Assembly (NCBI RefSeq): GCF_016909185.1
Contig: NZ_JAFBFH010000022.1
Location: forward strand, 1-64,000
Direction of reading: 5' to 3'
DNA: 64,000 nucleotides
Origin: Siminovitchia thermophila
Lineage (GTDB): Bacteria; Bacillota; Bacilli; Bacillales; Bacillaceae_C
The position numbers were made by a program, and so were the translations under genes. Below, piece by piece: positions 7,631 to 16,386 of the stretch. Positions within the stretch are counted from its first letter, which is position 1. Each line of letters opens with the position of its first letter. The notes under the pieces were generated by a model. The model worked only from the letters and a program-made list of their open reading frames with translations, was not told the origin of the DNA and ran no database searches.

Positions 7631-9109
7631 TTAGTATACTGCTTTATTGGTTAGTGGTCTTCCAATAGCTCTTCTAATTTTGTTAATGGGAATGTTCCTA
7701 ACGCATCTAAAGCCCATTTCATTGTGACGACAAAAGGGGATATCTTTTCCTCTATAGGAAGGATACATCAATCCCGGCATTGAAAAGAATGAACCACCTT
7801 TAAGAACTGCAAAGGCATGTCGTTTCGAATCCTTACCCATCTTATCATTAAAAATAGGATGGAATTCCCTTCTTGTTTCGAGGTCGCTGCGTGTCCATTC
7901 CCAGTGGTTACCTATCATTCCTACAATTCCATAGGGGCTCGATGTGTTTTCAAAGGTTTGAGCTTTCTTTATAGGTTCTAAGGGGATTTTTTCGTTAAAT
8001 TTTGTAATTCCTTCTCTCCAGTCTTTTAAATTTAAAGGTTCTTCTTCTAACCAACGCCCAGCCCAGTTAACTTTTTTTCCTTCAAACGAATTTCCCCATG
8101 GCCAAATTAATCCGTCCGTACCTCTTGCAGCTTTTTCCCATTGAAACTCTGTAGGTAATTCTTTTCCTTTCCAACGGGCATAGGCAAAAGCATCATACCA
8201 ATCAATTCCTGTTACGGGGTGGTCGGGTTTAAATCTTTTATCCCAATATGTATTTCTTTGGTGCTCTTTTTCTTCAGGTTCATTTGGATGACAAAAGATA
8301 TGGCCATCAGTTTTTATACTATATACAAATTCATCATATTCTTTATTAGTCGTTGGATATTTATCAATGAAAAATGGTGGTAGCCAAACCTTTTGGGAAG
8401 GACTTGCATCTTCCCATCCAAAAGTCTTATCGGGAATTTGATGTGGATCTAAGCCATAAATGAAAAAACCACCTGGAATCAAAACCATCCCTTCTTCTTC
8501 TTTATTGCAAAACTCTTCTAATAAATCAATAGGGATTTTTTCTTCGAAATCATATTTATTAAACAAATGTCCTTTGTTTAGATAGAATTTTTCAATAATC
8601 TCAAGTTCTTCTGGATCTTCTGTACCCAATAAATCAACGAGAGAAGTTAGAACCTTTTGGGCACCTAGCCCTACGGGCTTATTTGGTGTGTGAACTTTTA
8701 TGCTAGCTTCACCAATAATGGTAGAAAGAAATTTATAGCTTTCTTCAATTCTCTCCTTTCCACATATTTCTATTGCTCTAAATGAAACTAAATCATCAGG
8801 ATCATGCGTTAACCTAACTATGGTTTCTATTGCTGAAAAATAAGGAAGCCACCTTTCCACGAAATCAACTAATCTATATCTTGTATAAGTGTGGGGATGA
8901 CCTAGAGCCATACCGAAAATATATTCCGCTGCGACAGGATGTTCAATAGAGTGAATAATTGGCATAATAGTAAAATCAAATTCATGCTTTAATTCATCAA
9001 CACCTAGTCCATCCAAATGATCCTGTTCAAACTTATCCTCAATTTTCAGTAATTTGTTAATATCCTTTTCATATAAACTTTTATGTGAATTACTAATATA
9101 TAGTTTCAT
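7631..9109 (-). CDS. HEAT-like repeat protein with C-terminal FGE-sulfatase (SUMF1) domain, copy A
   Basis: A 492-residue protein. Residues 1-200 are alpha-helical and HEAT-like (for example ETIVRLTHDPDDLVSFRAIE). Residues about 207-475 form an FGE/EgtB/PvdO-type domain: EGMVLIPGGFFIYG, FFIDKYPTTNKEYDEF, GHIFCHPNE, PDHPVTGIDWYDAFAYARWK, LPTEFQWEKAARG, GIVGMIGNHWEWTR, LKGGSFFS and a final MGFRCVRN. The two active-site cysteines of true formylglycine-generating enzymes are not present, so sulfatase activation is unlikely. The start ATG follows GGGAGAG. A second such protein (11090-12391) and a dioxygenase lie divergently across an IS110 remnant. The role is unknown; an oxidative tailoring or ligand-binding role is inference. 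Confidence 0.85.
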   Translation of the reverse strand: MKLYISNSHKSLYEKDINKLLKIEDKFEQDHLDGLGVDELKHEFDFTIMPIIHSIEHPVAAEYIFGMALGHPHTYTRYRLVDFVERWLPYFSAIETIVRLTHDPDDLVSFRAIEICGKERIEESYKFLSTIIGEASIKVHTPNKPVGLGAQKVLTSLVDLLGTEDPEELEIIEKFYLNKGHLFNKYDFEEKIPIDLLEEFCNKEEEGMVLIPGGFFIYGLDPHQIPDKTFGWEDASPSQKVWLPPFFIDKYPTTNKEYDEFVYSIKTDGHIFCHPNEPEEKEHQRNTYWDKRFKPDHPVTGIDWYDAFAYARWKGKELPTEFQWEKAARGTDGLIWPWGNSFEGKKVNWAGRWLEEEPLNLKDWREGITKFNEKIPLEPIKKAQTFENTSSPYGIVGMIGNHWEWTRSDLETRREFHPIFNDKMGKDSKRHAFAVLKGGSFFSMPGLMYPSYRGKDIPFCRHNEMGFRCVRNIPINKIRRAIGRPLTNKAVY

Positions 9110-9399
9110 TTTAAATACACTCTCCCTTTATAAAGATAGTGTTTCTCTTAAATGCTCGCACACCTGTACACCTGTCGAAGGGTTTTTGAAAGCTTAAATG
9201 CAAAACTTCTCAGTTCGGCAATATTCAAACATATCCAAACCCATTCTAACGACCAAATTGGTTATATTTGATGAAAAGCTTGGTATAACCGTGCGTGTTT
9301 TCCCAAAGTTACTTATGGTCGCTTACCTTGCCACATCCTACGGGATCTCATCCATACATTCCTTCGTCCTGCGTATCCACAAGGTTAAGGCCAGATTTG

Positions 9400-9992
9400 C
9401 TCCTCAGCCGGGTCTATTGCCCGTATGGAATAAATAAGCTCAGGTTCTGCACTGTTGGTGTTTGCCATAAGCACATTATAATTTATCTCCATCAAATTCA
9501 CACTGTCTTTGCCCAAACAATACACGCAGCAGTTTGGCGTATATGGCAACCAGGGACTACAATTTCTTCAAGGGAATGTTTGGCCTGTGTGCATAATAAT
9601 GGTGCAGGGTACCTGAAGATCGGATTTTTTCCCACCAACGTCCTAACAGCTAGAAACAGGGTTTTTCTCATCCGTTTCCGGCTGCGTTTGGTGAGTTGTC
9701 ATCCAATTCCTTGCTTTATTTGACATGAGGGCAGCGCTTTTCCAAAAATTGCTGGTTGGCTTTGCACCAAACATGACATGTGTTTTTTGATGTTCTTTTT
9801 GAAGCCGCAGAACTCAGTTAATCAGCTTTAAAAGCCATGTATTTGGTTTTCAAAGACCAGTCTTTTACCAAATTCGAACTCTCGGTCATTCTGCGCTCGG
9901 GCTACATGTTTGTCTTTGGCAATATCAACGCCAACAATTAATGTAGACGGTGTAATTTGCGAGATTTTATCGTATAATTCATTTCGAGTCCT
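9400..9992 (-). pseudogene. Decayed IS110-family transposase
   Basis: Reading the minus strand from about 9992 gives MNYTIKSR, then after a frameshift PSTLIVGVDIAKDKHVARAQ, the RuvC-like start of IS110 transposases, and FEFGKRLVFEN. QKEHQKTHVMFGAKPTSNFW and a distal RKTLFLAVRTLVGKNPIF follow, then a tail around IRQTAACIVWAKT. The central region has been deleted and there are several stops. It sits between the two divergent arms of the FGE/PhyH cluster. The ORFs on the + strand here are shadows. Nothing else is recognised in 9110-9400. Confidence 0.7.
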
Positions 9993-10105
9993 CCATTGGT
10001 ATTTTTTAATTCGGGGTCAAAACATTGACACCCTGTACTATACCAATGAGGCTATTTTTTATTCAACCTTCAAATTTCCTTAAATACAGGAATGTTCCTA
10101 AATTA

Positions 10106-10141
10106 AGCAAGTGCAGAAAAATTTTTCTGCACTTGCTTTTT
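10106..10141. terminator. Perfect palindromic (bidirectional) terminator
   Basis: AAGCAAGTGCAGAAAAA and its exact complement form a 34-bp perfect palindrome (10106-10139). It has A-rich and T-rich flanks, so it can end transcription in both directions. It isolates the PhyH operon from the IS110 remnant. Confidence 0.75.
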
Positions 10142-10231
10142 GTTACCACTTCTCATGCGTAAAAATAGGCATTGAAATAGCTAAACGATTACGCCAGTTC
10201 TTCTTCATTTTCTTCAACCTAACCAACCCCC

Positions 10232-10260
10232 TTTCCAATTTCATATATGTAGTGTACAAT
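10232..10260 (+). promoter_or_regulatory. Possible promoter of the PhyH operon
   Basis: TTTCCA (10232-10237) and TACAAT (10255-10260) are 17 bases apart. The GGAGG ribosome binding site and the PhyH start follow about 50-60 bases later. The -35 box is weak. Confidence 0.4.
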
Positions 10261-10322
10261 AAAAATTCAAATAATACAAATTTGCCAGTTAATTATTAAT
10301 ATTAAATAAAGGAGGTTTATCG

Positions 10323-11078
10323 ATGCACAAGTTTATATTTAATGGACAAGTAACAGATATCCAAAGGGATTATTTTGAATTATGGGGTTTGATCATCTAT
10401 CAGGATTTGCTAAATGAAGAAGAGAGGAATATCATTATTCAAGAATCAAAGCAACTAACAGAAGCCACATTGAATGGGGATATCCCGCAGGATGAAATTG
10501 ATGATTTAACACCACCCGGAATAGATGACAATGGTAATATTTTATTGCATCGCTTGCCTTACTTCACCAAGTATTGCCCACAAACAAAAAACATCATAGA
10601 CTCAAAAAATCTTCTAGCATTGGGAAGATCCTTACTAAATAGACAAGAAGCTTGGTTCCTGGAAGATACTATGCATGGTTCAATATTTCAAACAAAGACC
10701 TTCAATGATGGAAGCAAATACAAAAAAATAGACTGGCATATAGATTTTAACGACGATCACGTGTTATCCCCCGTGGTTTCTCTTGGTATCTATATGGACG
10801 ATTCGGTTGTTGAAAATGGCTGTCTTCAAGTAATACCAGGAAGTCATAACCGGCCTATGACCAAATTCGTTCCACCTCCCGTAACAGTAGAAGTAAAAGC
10901 CGGAGATATGATCTGTCATATTGGTAGTATATTTCATTCATCGACCACTCCGATTGTAAACAACGGGATTAGAAGAACATTATATTTGTATTGTTGCGGA
11001 GGCGATTACCCTGGTAAAGGTCTCCCGTTTAGCTCGGAAGCTAAAAAACAAAATGTAAAAAAAATATTTCAAGCTTAG
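10323..11078 (+). CDS. Phytanoyl-CoA dioxygenase (PhyH) family Fe(II)/2-oxoglutarate oxygenase
   Basis: A 251-residue PhyH-fold dioxygenase, expected to hydroxylate a small molecule using Fe(II), O2 and 2-oxoglutarate. The facial triad is visible as WHIDF (H139, D141) and FHSS (H205), with an arginine for 2-oxoglutarate in GIRRTLYLY (R217/R218). The motifs GCLQVIPGSHNRP and VEVKAGDMICHIGSIFHSS are typical of PhyH and EctD-like enzymes. ATG follows GGAGG by seven bases. Its stop codon lies inside the ribosome binding site of the next gene, so they are cotranscribed. It is not close enough to EctD to assign a substrate. The neighbouring FGE-fold proteins and exporter suggest a small biosynthetic or modification pathway. 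Confidence 0.88.
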   Translation: MHKFIFNGQVTDIQRDYFELWGLIIYQDLLNEEERNIIIQESKQLTEATLNGDIPQDEIDDLTPPGIDDNGNILLHRLPYFTKYCPQTKNIIDSKNLLALGRSLLNRQEAWFLEDTMHGSIFQTKTFNDGSKYKKIDWHIDFNDDHVLSPVVSLGIYMDDSVVENGCLQVIPGSHNRPMTKFVPPPVTVEVKAGDMICHIGSIFHSSTTPIVNNGIRRTLYLYCCGGDYPGKGLPFSSEAKKQNVKKIFQA

Positions 11079-11089
11079 GAGGTTTTTTA

Positions 11090-12391
11090 ATGAATCCCTC
11101 GGAAAAGGTAAGAAGCAATTTAGTTCAAAAATTTTGCTTACGTTGTGCCGATACGAATGTTAGTAAAGAGGAAATCCTTGAAATTCAAAATCTGCTTGAT
11201 AGCCATTTTCCTTATTTAACTGAGGATGAGCTTGATGAAGTCCTTTCATCAGTAATAGAAAGTGACAGTGCACAATTAAAAATATGCATTCTAAATCACC
11301 TACCTAGGATAAAGGATACTATATCATGGCTACCCCAATTTTTATTAATGCTTATCCGTGATCCAGATGAATCAGTATCGATTAAATCGATGAACATAAT
11401 CCAACAGTTCGATATTCAGGGATTTGAAGAAAGTCTTTTAACAGAAATCGAAAAAATTATTGGTGGTCGAAAAAATATAATAGGTGATATCCCTATTTAT
11501 GATAAAAGGGGGCTAACAGCCTTACGATTATGGGAAAAACTACAAAATTTTAAAAAGCCCGTAATGTCTACAACAAGGGAAAAAGTAGATGTCGATTTAT
11601 ACAACATGATATTAATACCTGAGGGAAAGTTTAAAAAAGGAATAGATAAAATAGTTGAGAATCCAATAATAAATTCATTGGAGATCGCATACCCTTCACA
11701 TGAGATCTTTTTAAAAGAGTACTATATAGACAAATACCCTGTTACGAACAAGGAGTATGATCAATTTTGTGAAGCTATTGAGAAAAATGGACACATTTGG
11801 TGTCATCCAGATGAAGAATGCAATAAAACTCATAGAAGAGCTTCATTTTATAGCGAAAGTGCCGCACCTGATCATCCAGTCACCGGAGTAGATTGGTATG
11901 ATGCTTATGCATTTGCTGCATGGAAGGGAAAGAAATTGCCTACTGCTGATCAATGGGAGAAAGCTGCAAGAGGGGAAAATGGTTATGATTACCGAAACGA
12001 GCAAACCTTAATTAATGATTTTATTCAGGCCTTCAATATTAAAGATTTTCCATTAGATATGTGGAGGAATACTTTAATTATGCAAAGCCATATCATTAAA
12101 ACTCAAACTGTTTTTAAAAAGAATTGTAATCAATCTCCTTTTGGTATTGTCGGAATGATAGGAAACATTTGGGAATGGACAAGAACAAGATATTTGGATC
12201 AGAAAGAGCAAGAACCCTCTTTTAGAGGTATGGATAAGTCTCAAGTTTGGGATGATTGGTCCGGATGGACCATTGTAAAGGGTGGATCGTTCACAAGTAT
12301 AGGTGAATTATTACACCCAGCTTTTTATGAAAAAAGATTATTAATTGAAAGGAACATTGATGTTGGGTTCAGATGTGTTTATGAAGTTTAG
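11090..12391 (+). CDS. HEAT-like repeat protein with C-terminal FGE-sulfatase (SUMF1) domain, copy B
   Basis: A 433-residue paralogue of the protein at 7631-9109, with the same layout: a helical N-terminus (about 1-160, including LLMLIRDPDESVSIKSMNII) and an FGE-fold C-terminus. Shared motifs are YYIDKYPVTNKEYDQF, GHIWCHPDEE, DHPVTGVDWYDAYAFAAWKG, LPTADQWEKAARG, GIVGMIGNIWEWTR, KGGSF and VGFRCVYE. The catalytic cysteine pair of formylglycine-generating enzyme is again absent. An AGGAGG box overlaps the PhyH stop. The two copies probably act together or on related substrates, but nothing in the sequence identifies them. Confidence 0.87.
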   Translation: MNPSEKVRSNLVQKFCLRCADTNVSKEEILEIQNLLDSHFPYLTEDELDEVLSSVIESDSAQLKICILNHLPRIKDTISWLPQFLLMLIRDPDESVSIKSMNIIQQFDIQGFEESLLTEIEKIIGGRKNIIGDIPIYDKRGLTALRLWEKLQNFKKPVMSTTREKVDVDLYNMILIPEGKFKKGIDKIVENPIINSLEIAYPSHEIFLKEYYIDKYPVTNKEYDQFCEAIEKNGHIWCHPDEECNKTHRRASFYSESAAPDHPVTGVDWYDAYAFAAWKGKKLPTADQWEKAARGENGYDYRNEQTLINDFIQAFNIKDFPLDMWRNTLIMQSHIIKTQTVFKKNCNQSPFGIVGMIGNIWEWTRTRYLDQKEQEPSFRGMDKSQVWDDWSGWTIVKGGSFTSIGELLHPAFYEKRLLIERNIDVGFRCVYEV

Positions 12392-12408
12392 AAACGAGGA
12401 ATAAAAAA

Positions 12409-13632
12409 GTGAATAAATCTTTTTATTATCTTTGGGTCAGTATCTCTTTTGGAAAGCTTGCCTTATCAATATATACAATGACCATTACTTTAACTATCTA
12501 CTCGTTTACTCATTCTGCCACTCTCGCCTCAGTAGTTATGCTAATTCATGTAATTGGGAAAGTCCTAAGTTCCTTTGTATTCCCTTTGACTACTGAAAAT
12601 ACACCATTGAAGAAAATCCTAAGTTTATCACTATTTACTCAAATGCTTATTATTGCGTTTTTACTAGGTGTATTAATCATGGAAATCAATCAGGTTTTGC
12701 AATTAACGTTTATTTACTCTTTAATCTGCCTAGCAGGATTTATGGATGGATTTGTCTCACCGTCCCGGATGTCACTAATACCTGAATTAGTGGAAGACAC
12801 AAAAATAGGAAAAGCAAATAGTCTAATTAGTACCACTGATCAAACATTTGCTTTGCTCGGTTGGTCCGTCGGAACAATAGCTATTAGTTATTATGGAAGC
12901 AGTTGGGTTTTACTAGCAAGCTTCACTCTGTTGATGCTTTCTTTTTTCTCATCATTAAAATTAAAAACCACAAAAGTTAAAGAAGCAAAAAAACGGCCGA
13001 AATGGGAGACTATCAAAGCTGGATGGTTCATTCTTTTTAGCAAAAAAAACCATATGAGAACCATTACGACGATGGATATATTAGAAGGAATTGCTTCCGG
13101 AATTTGGATAGGTGGTATAAGCCTGGTATTTGTAAAGGAAGTACTGAAAAAAGGAGAGCAATGGTGGGGCTTTATTAATACGAGTTATTTTGCAGGAAGT
13201 ATTATAGGCGGGATCCTTATAACTTTATTCTCCATCAAGCTTCAAAAGCATTTAATAAAAGGAATAATCACAGGGTCGTTTATGGTTAGTATACTGGTAT
13301 TTTTCTATGCTGTTAACACTACAGCCTGGATAGCTCTTGCTTTAGTAATCTTAATGGGTCCGTTTTACCAATTAAGGGATATCTCTCAGCAAACCTATAT
13401 CCAAAAAGTTGCGGTAGATAATACATTATCTAAATTATATGCTGCGAAGGATAACCTTTATTATTTGATATTCGCGCTTTCAGTGTTTATAACAGGCATG
13501 ATTTCGGACTATATTGGTGTAGTTTACGTCTACTACTTGGCATTTATCCTTTATTTAGCCTCAACGATTTTTGCTATTTTTACATTCCAAAAAGGAAACC
13601 GAAGTGCACAAATTCTTGATATAGGTAATTAA
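12409..13632 (+). CDS. MFS transporter of the FGE/PhyH cluster
   Basis: A 407-residue major facilitator protein with about twelve hydrophobic segments. The GTG start at 12409 follows an ACGAGGA site 17 bases after the preceding gene. The architecture resembles the MFS_3/enterobactin-exporter-like group: an N-terminal FGKLALSIYTMTITL helix, a GFMDGFVSPSRMSLIPEL loop and a basic central loop near residues 185-200. As the last gene of the PhyH/FGE operon, it is the natural candidate for export of, or resistance to, the cluster product. Confidence 0.85.
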   Translation: MNKSFYYLWVSISFGKLALSIYTMTITLTIYSFTHSATLASVVMLIHVIGKVLSSFVFPLTTENTPLKKILSLSLFTQMLIIAFLLGVLIMEINQVLQLTFIYSLICLAGFMDGFVSPSRMSLIPELVEDTKIGKANSLISTTDQTFALLGWSVGTIAISYYGSSWVLLASFTLLMLSFFSSLKLKTTKVKEAKKRPKWETIKAGWFILFSKKNHMRTITTMDILEGIASGIWIGGISLVFVKEVLKKGEQWWGFINTSYFAGSIIGGILITLFSIKLQKHLIKGIITGSFMVSILVFFYAVNTTAWIALALVILMGPFYQLRDISQQTYIQKVAVDNTLSKLYAAKDNLYYLIFALSVFITGMISDYIGVVYVYYLAFILYLASTIFAIFTFQKGNRSAQILDIGN

Positions 13633-13689
13633 TGATAACGGGAGAGTTATGAGCTTCGTAACATTTTACTAAATTATGGTTGTAGACTT

Positions 13690-14000
13690 TTTTAGTACTG
13701 AAAGAGTAAAAGCCGGAACGGGTAGAAGCCTTTGCCTATGGGATGATGTTAAGCGTTATGGTTTATTGTCTTTTGGAATACTTGATTTCGCAAAAGCATG
13801 GAGGATCAAAAAGGCCTTTAGATTTAAGGGGGGACAATAGGGGAGTCCGTCTTGGAAATTCTAGTTACGGTCGATATCGTGCACTTATGTAGAAGGAAAA
13901 TCATAAGGGTCCTTCCGGAAAACAGTAGAATGCGAGTGGAGCGAATTTTAGGCTTTTTGGGCTTAGATATGAGTATTTTTTAAACAGCCAAATGGGGAAA
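13690..14000 (+). pseudogene. Possible decayed transposase tail
   Basis: A short open stretch contains ERVKAGTGRSLCLWDDVKRY followed by stops. It faintly resembles the C-terminal part of IS4/IS1634-type transposases. No other coding sequence is recognised between 13633 and 14447. The assignment is weak. Confidence 0.2.
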
Positions 14001-14255
14001 AAACTGTCGAAAAAAACAAGAGGATAGGGTACAAAGGCATTGCTTTTCCTTTTTTATGCTAAAATTAAAAAGAATTGACAAAATTAACAAGAAAATGCCA
14101 CAGAGGCACAGGGAGTCTGTCTTTATGACATTTTCTATTAAGTAAAAAATTCTTACACGAAACACGGGTTATATCACGGATTCAGATAAATGTTAAATAG
14201 TGATATTTAGGGGATGTCTAAAAAGTCCAATTTAGAGTAAATGCATTAAAATTTA

Positions 14256-14303
14256 AAACCCGAGAATGTTGATTTTACAGCATTCTTGGGTTTTGTTTTT
14301 TAG
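14256..14303. terminator. Hairpin next to a transposon-end-like sequence
   Basis: AAACCCGAGAATG (14256-14268) pairs with CATTCTTGGGTTT (14281-14293), and a T-rich run follows. Just upstream, at 14214-14229, is GGATGTCTAAAAAGTC, a sequence often seen at IS tips. The hairpin could be a terminator or part of a small mobile relic. Confidence 0.45.
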
Positions 14304-14355
14304 TTTTCAAGATGCAATATTACCTTCGGGCATCCCCCTTTTTTTGTTTTTCAGC

Positions 14356-14430
14356 TTGTGGCTACATTTATTTGCCTGTATAATAAGAAATGTTATTAAA
14401 CCATTAAAACTATTATAGTTTAAATGGTTT
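14356..14430 (+). promoter_or_regulatory. Promoter and TetR operator
   Basis: TTGTGG (14356-14361), a 17-base spacer and a perfect TATAAT (14379-14384) form a good sigma-A promoter. A near-perfect 33-bp palindrome follows at 14398-14430, with arms AAACCATT/AAATGGTTT around AAACTAT/ATAGTTT. It lies between the start site and the TetR gene and is probably the autoregulatory operator. A half-like copy, with ACTAAAATGGTTTT at 15061-15074, lies before the MFS gene. Confidence 0.75.
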
Positions 14431-14447
14431 TTGTGGAGGGGTATAGG

Positions 14448-15011
14448 TTGAAAGAAAGAATCATGCAAGCCTTTGTGGATGAAATGAAGGATAAAGGGAT
14501 TAAATTTACGATGAACGACTTGGCGGGCCGGTTGGGGATCAGTAAACGGACATTGTATGAACATTTCCCGGCAAAAGCGGATATTTTAGATGCCCTGATA
14601 GAGTTGACAATCAGCGAATTTGATGAAAGAACAGAGGCGATTATTCAAGATAACAGCCTAACCCTGCTGGAAAAAATAAAAGCGGCCATTAAGGTTGTTC
14701 CGAAATATGATGAATTTTATGATCTGCACATATTGGAACAGATGAAAAAGTACTATCCAAAGCAATGGGAAAGAATGCACAACTCTTTAAATGAGTGGGA
14801 GCCTTTAAAAAAGCTGCTTGAACAGGGGATTGAGGACGGGGTCATTAAAGATCAAAATATTGATCTGCTCATGCGACTCGTTATAGATGCAACGAATCTT
14901 ACGTTGGACCGCCGCTTCATTTGGGAAAACAGGATCACTGTGGAAGAGGCTATGAGTGGTATTGTGAATGTTTTATTGTTTGGAATGGTTGCAGAACAGG
15001 GTGAACGTTAA
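14448..15011 (+). CDS. TetR/AcrR-family repressor
   Basis: A 187-residue regulator. The N-terminal helix-turn-helix reads FTMNDLAGRLGISKRTLYEH (about residues 24-43). The C-terminal ligand domain is all helical. The TTG start at 14448 was chosen because GGAGGGG lies six to seven bases upstream. An ATG at 14424 is open but lies inside the palindromic operator. It is followed by an MFS exporter, so it is most likely the drug-responsive repressor of that pump. Confidence 0.86.
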   Translation: MKERIMQAFVDEMKDKGIKFTMNDLAGRLGISKRTLYEHFPAKADILDALIELTISEFDERTEAIIQDNSLTLLEKIKAAIKVVPKYDEFYDLHILEQMKKYYPKQWERMHNSLNEWEPLKKLLEQGIEDGVIKDQNIDLLMRLVIDATNLTLDRRFIWENRITVEEAMSGIVNVLLFGMVAEQGER

Positions 15012-15096
15012 TCATCTCTGCAACCATTATGTTATTTTTTTTCGTGAGAAAACTTTAAAAACTAAAATGGTTTTCATATTTTTGTAGAGGTGCTAT

Positions 15097-16323
15097 ATGA
15101 GTTTTTTGAAACAAATGAGTAGAAGAAAAAAGATCGGCTTAACTTTTGTTGTGATCATTTTATTTTTGGATATGCTGTTATACAGTGTGATTATTCCTTT
15201 AACTCCTTATTATGAAGAGACATTTGCCGCTTCACCCACGATGATCGGCGTTTTATTTAGCAGCTATTCTATTACATTACTGATTACGACAACGTATTTT
15301 GGAAAGTTGACAGATCGGATCGGCAGGAAAAAGCCGATTGTTGGCGGCTTGATTGGATTAAGTCTCTCTACGATCCTTTTTTCTAACCCGATCCAGTTTG
15401 AAGTGTTAATTATTGCCAGGGCATTACAAGGCATTGCTGCTGCGGCAACTTGGACGGCGGCCCTTTCTTTGCTTGCCGATTTATTCGTCAAAAAAGAACG
15501 GGCTGTTGCCATGGGGCTGGCGATGACCAGTCTGTCTGCGGGTACATTATTGGGAGCGCCAGTAGGTGGCTTGCTTATTGAAGTTGGCAGTTATCAAACA
15601 CCCTTTTATACGATATCAGCCATCCTCATCGTAGTTGTCATTCTTGCAGCCATCTATTTAAAAGAGGCGAAGCGGAGCAATGTGCAGGAACCAAAGAAAA
15701 TAACGGAGCTGTTAAAACAACGTCCTGTCATCTGGATATTGACAATTATGTTCATCAGTGAAGGAACATTGACGATGTTAGAACCTATTCTGCCGATGTA
15801 TTTATCCAGTACATTCAGCGGTAATTCCCTCTTTATCGGCTTAATGTTTGGGGTGTTAACATTGGCTTATGGCGTTATGGCGCCCATTTCCGGCTTGCTA
15901 ATAAACAAATACACACCGAGCCGTGTCGTTTTATTTGGCTTGCTTCTTGTTGGGGTATTTTTGCCGTTCATTGTCTTTGCTAAATCCGGCTTGCAAATGG
16001 TCATTGCTTTGTTGCTTGTGGGGGCGAGCATGGGATTGGCGGTTTCACCGACTTTGACAATGCTGGGCAATACCCAAGGCGAAAGTGAACAAAATTCTTA
16101 TGGGGCTCTATATGGTTTATTTAATATCTTTTTCGCCGTATCGGCCATCGTTGGTCCTTTTTTGGGCGGCGTTCTCGCGGACGCATTTACTTCAAAAATA
16201 ACGATACTCATCGCAAGCGGGGCTGTTTTCATTTCCACTCTTGGGCTCGCATTATTAAGGAAAAAAAGTATGTGTGACAACGAATATGCGCCCTCGGCAA
16301 GCGCTGTTCGAAGAGTGGATTAA
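15097..16323 (+). CDS. MFS multidrug-type exporter (DHA1 family)
   Basis: A 408-residue, twelve-segment major facilitator. The cytoplasmic motif A appears as FGKLTDRIGRKKPIVGG after TM2, and an antiporter motif C-like LSAGTLLGAPVGGLL in TM5 points to a drug/H+ antiporter. The start ATG follows GAGG. The gene lies 85 bases after the TetR gene and shares a half-operator-like sequence at 15050-15074, so it is probably derepressed when the TetR ligand is present. Its substrate is unknown. Confidence 0.85.
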   Translation: MSFLKQMSRRKKIGLTFVVIILFLDMLLYSVIIPLTPYYEETFAASPTMIGVLFSSYSITLLITTTYFGKLTDRIGRKKPIVGGLIGLSLSTILFSNPIQFEVLIIARALQGIAAAATWTAALSLLADLFVKKERAVAMGLAMTSLSAGTLLGAPVGGLLIEVGSYQTPFYTISAILIVVVILAAIYLKEAKRSNVQEPKKITELLKQRPVIWILTIMFISEGTLTMLEPILPMYLSSTFSGNSLFIGLMFGVLTLAYGVMAPISGLLINKYTPSRVVLFGLLLVGVFLPFIVFAKSGLQMVIALLLVGASMGLAVSPTLTMLGNTQGESEQNSYGALYGLFNIFFAVSAIVGPFLGGVLADAFTSKITILIASGAVFISTLGLALLRKKSMCDNEYAPSASAVRRVD

Positions 16324-16343
16324 AAGGGAAAATATAGATGATA

Positions 16344-16385
16344 AAAAAGCTTGCTCTTGAATAAAAATTGGGAGCAAGCTTTTTA
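16344..16385 (+). terminator. Rho-independent terminator of the TetR/MFS unit
   Basis: AAAAAGCTTGCTC (16344-16356) pairs with GAGCAAGCTTTTT, ending in a T run. The T run merges with the TTTAT that starts the first hairpin repeat array. Confidence 0.85.
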
Positions 16386-16386
16386 T

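Noticed and set aside
9198-9723. Two overlapping + strand ORFs in the gap before the PhyH operon
   Set aside because: They have no ribosome binding site and no family features. The minus strand of the same DNA carries recognisable IS110 transposase pieces, so these frames are shadows.
10111-10299. A 62-codon ORF proposed as a precursor peptide for the FGE/PhyH cluster
   Set aside because: It starts inside the palindromic terminator, has no ribosome binding site, and overlaps the promoter region. It does not look like a leader-core peptide.
7631-12391. Sulfatase-maturing formylglycine-generating enzymes
   Set aside because: The KGGSF segment near the C-terminus lacks the two cysteines that bind copper in true FGE, and no sulfatase gene is nearby.
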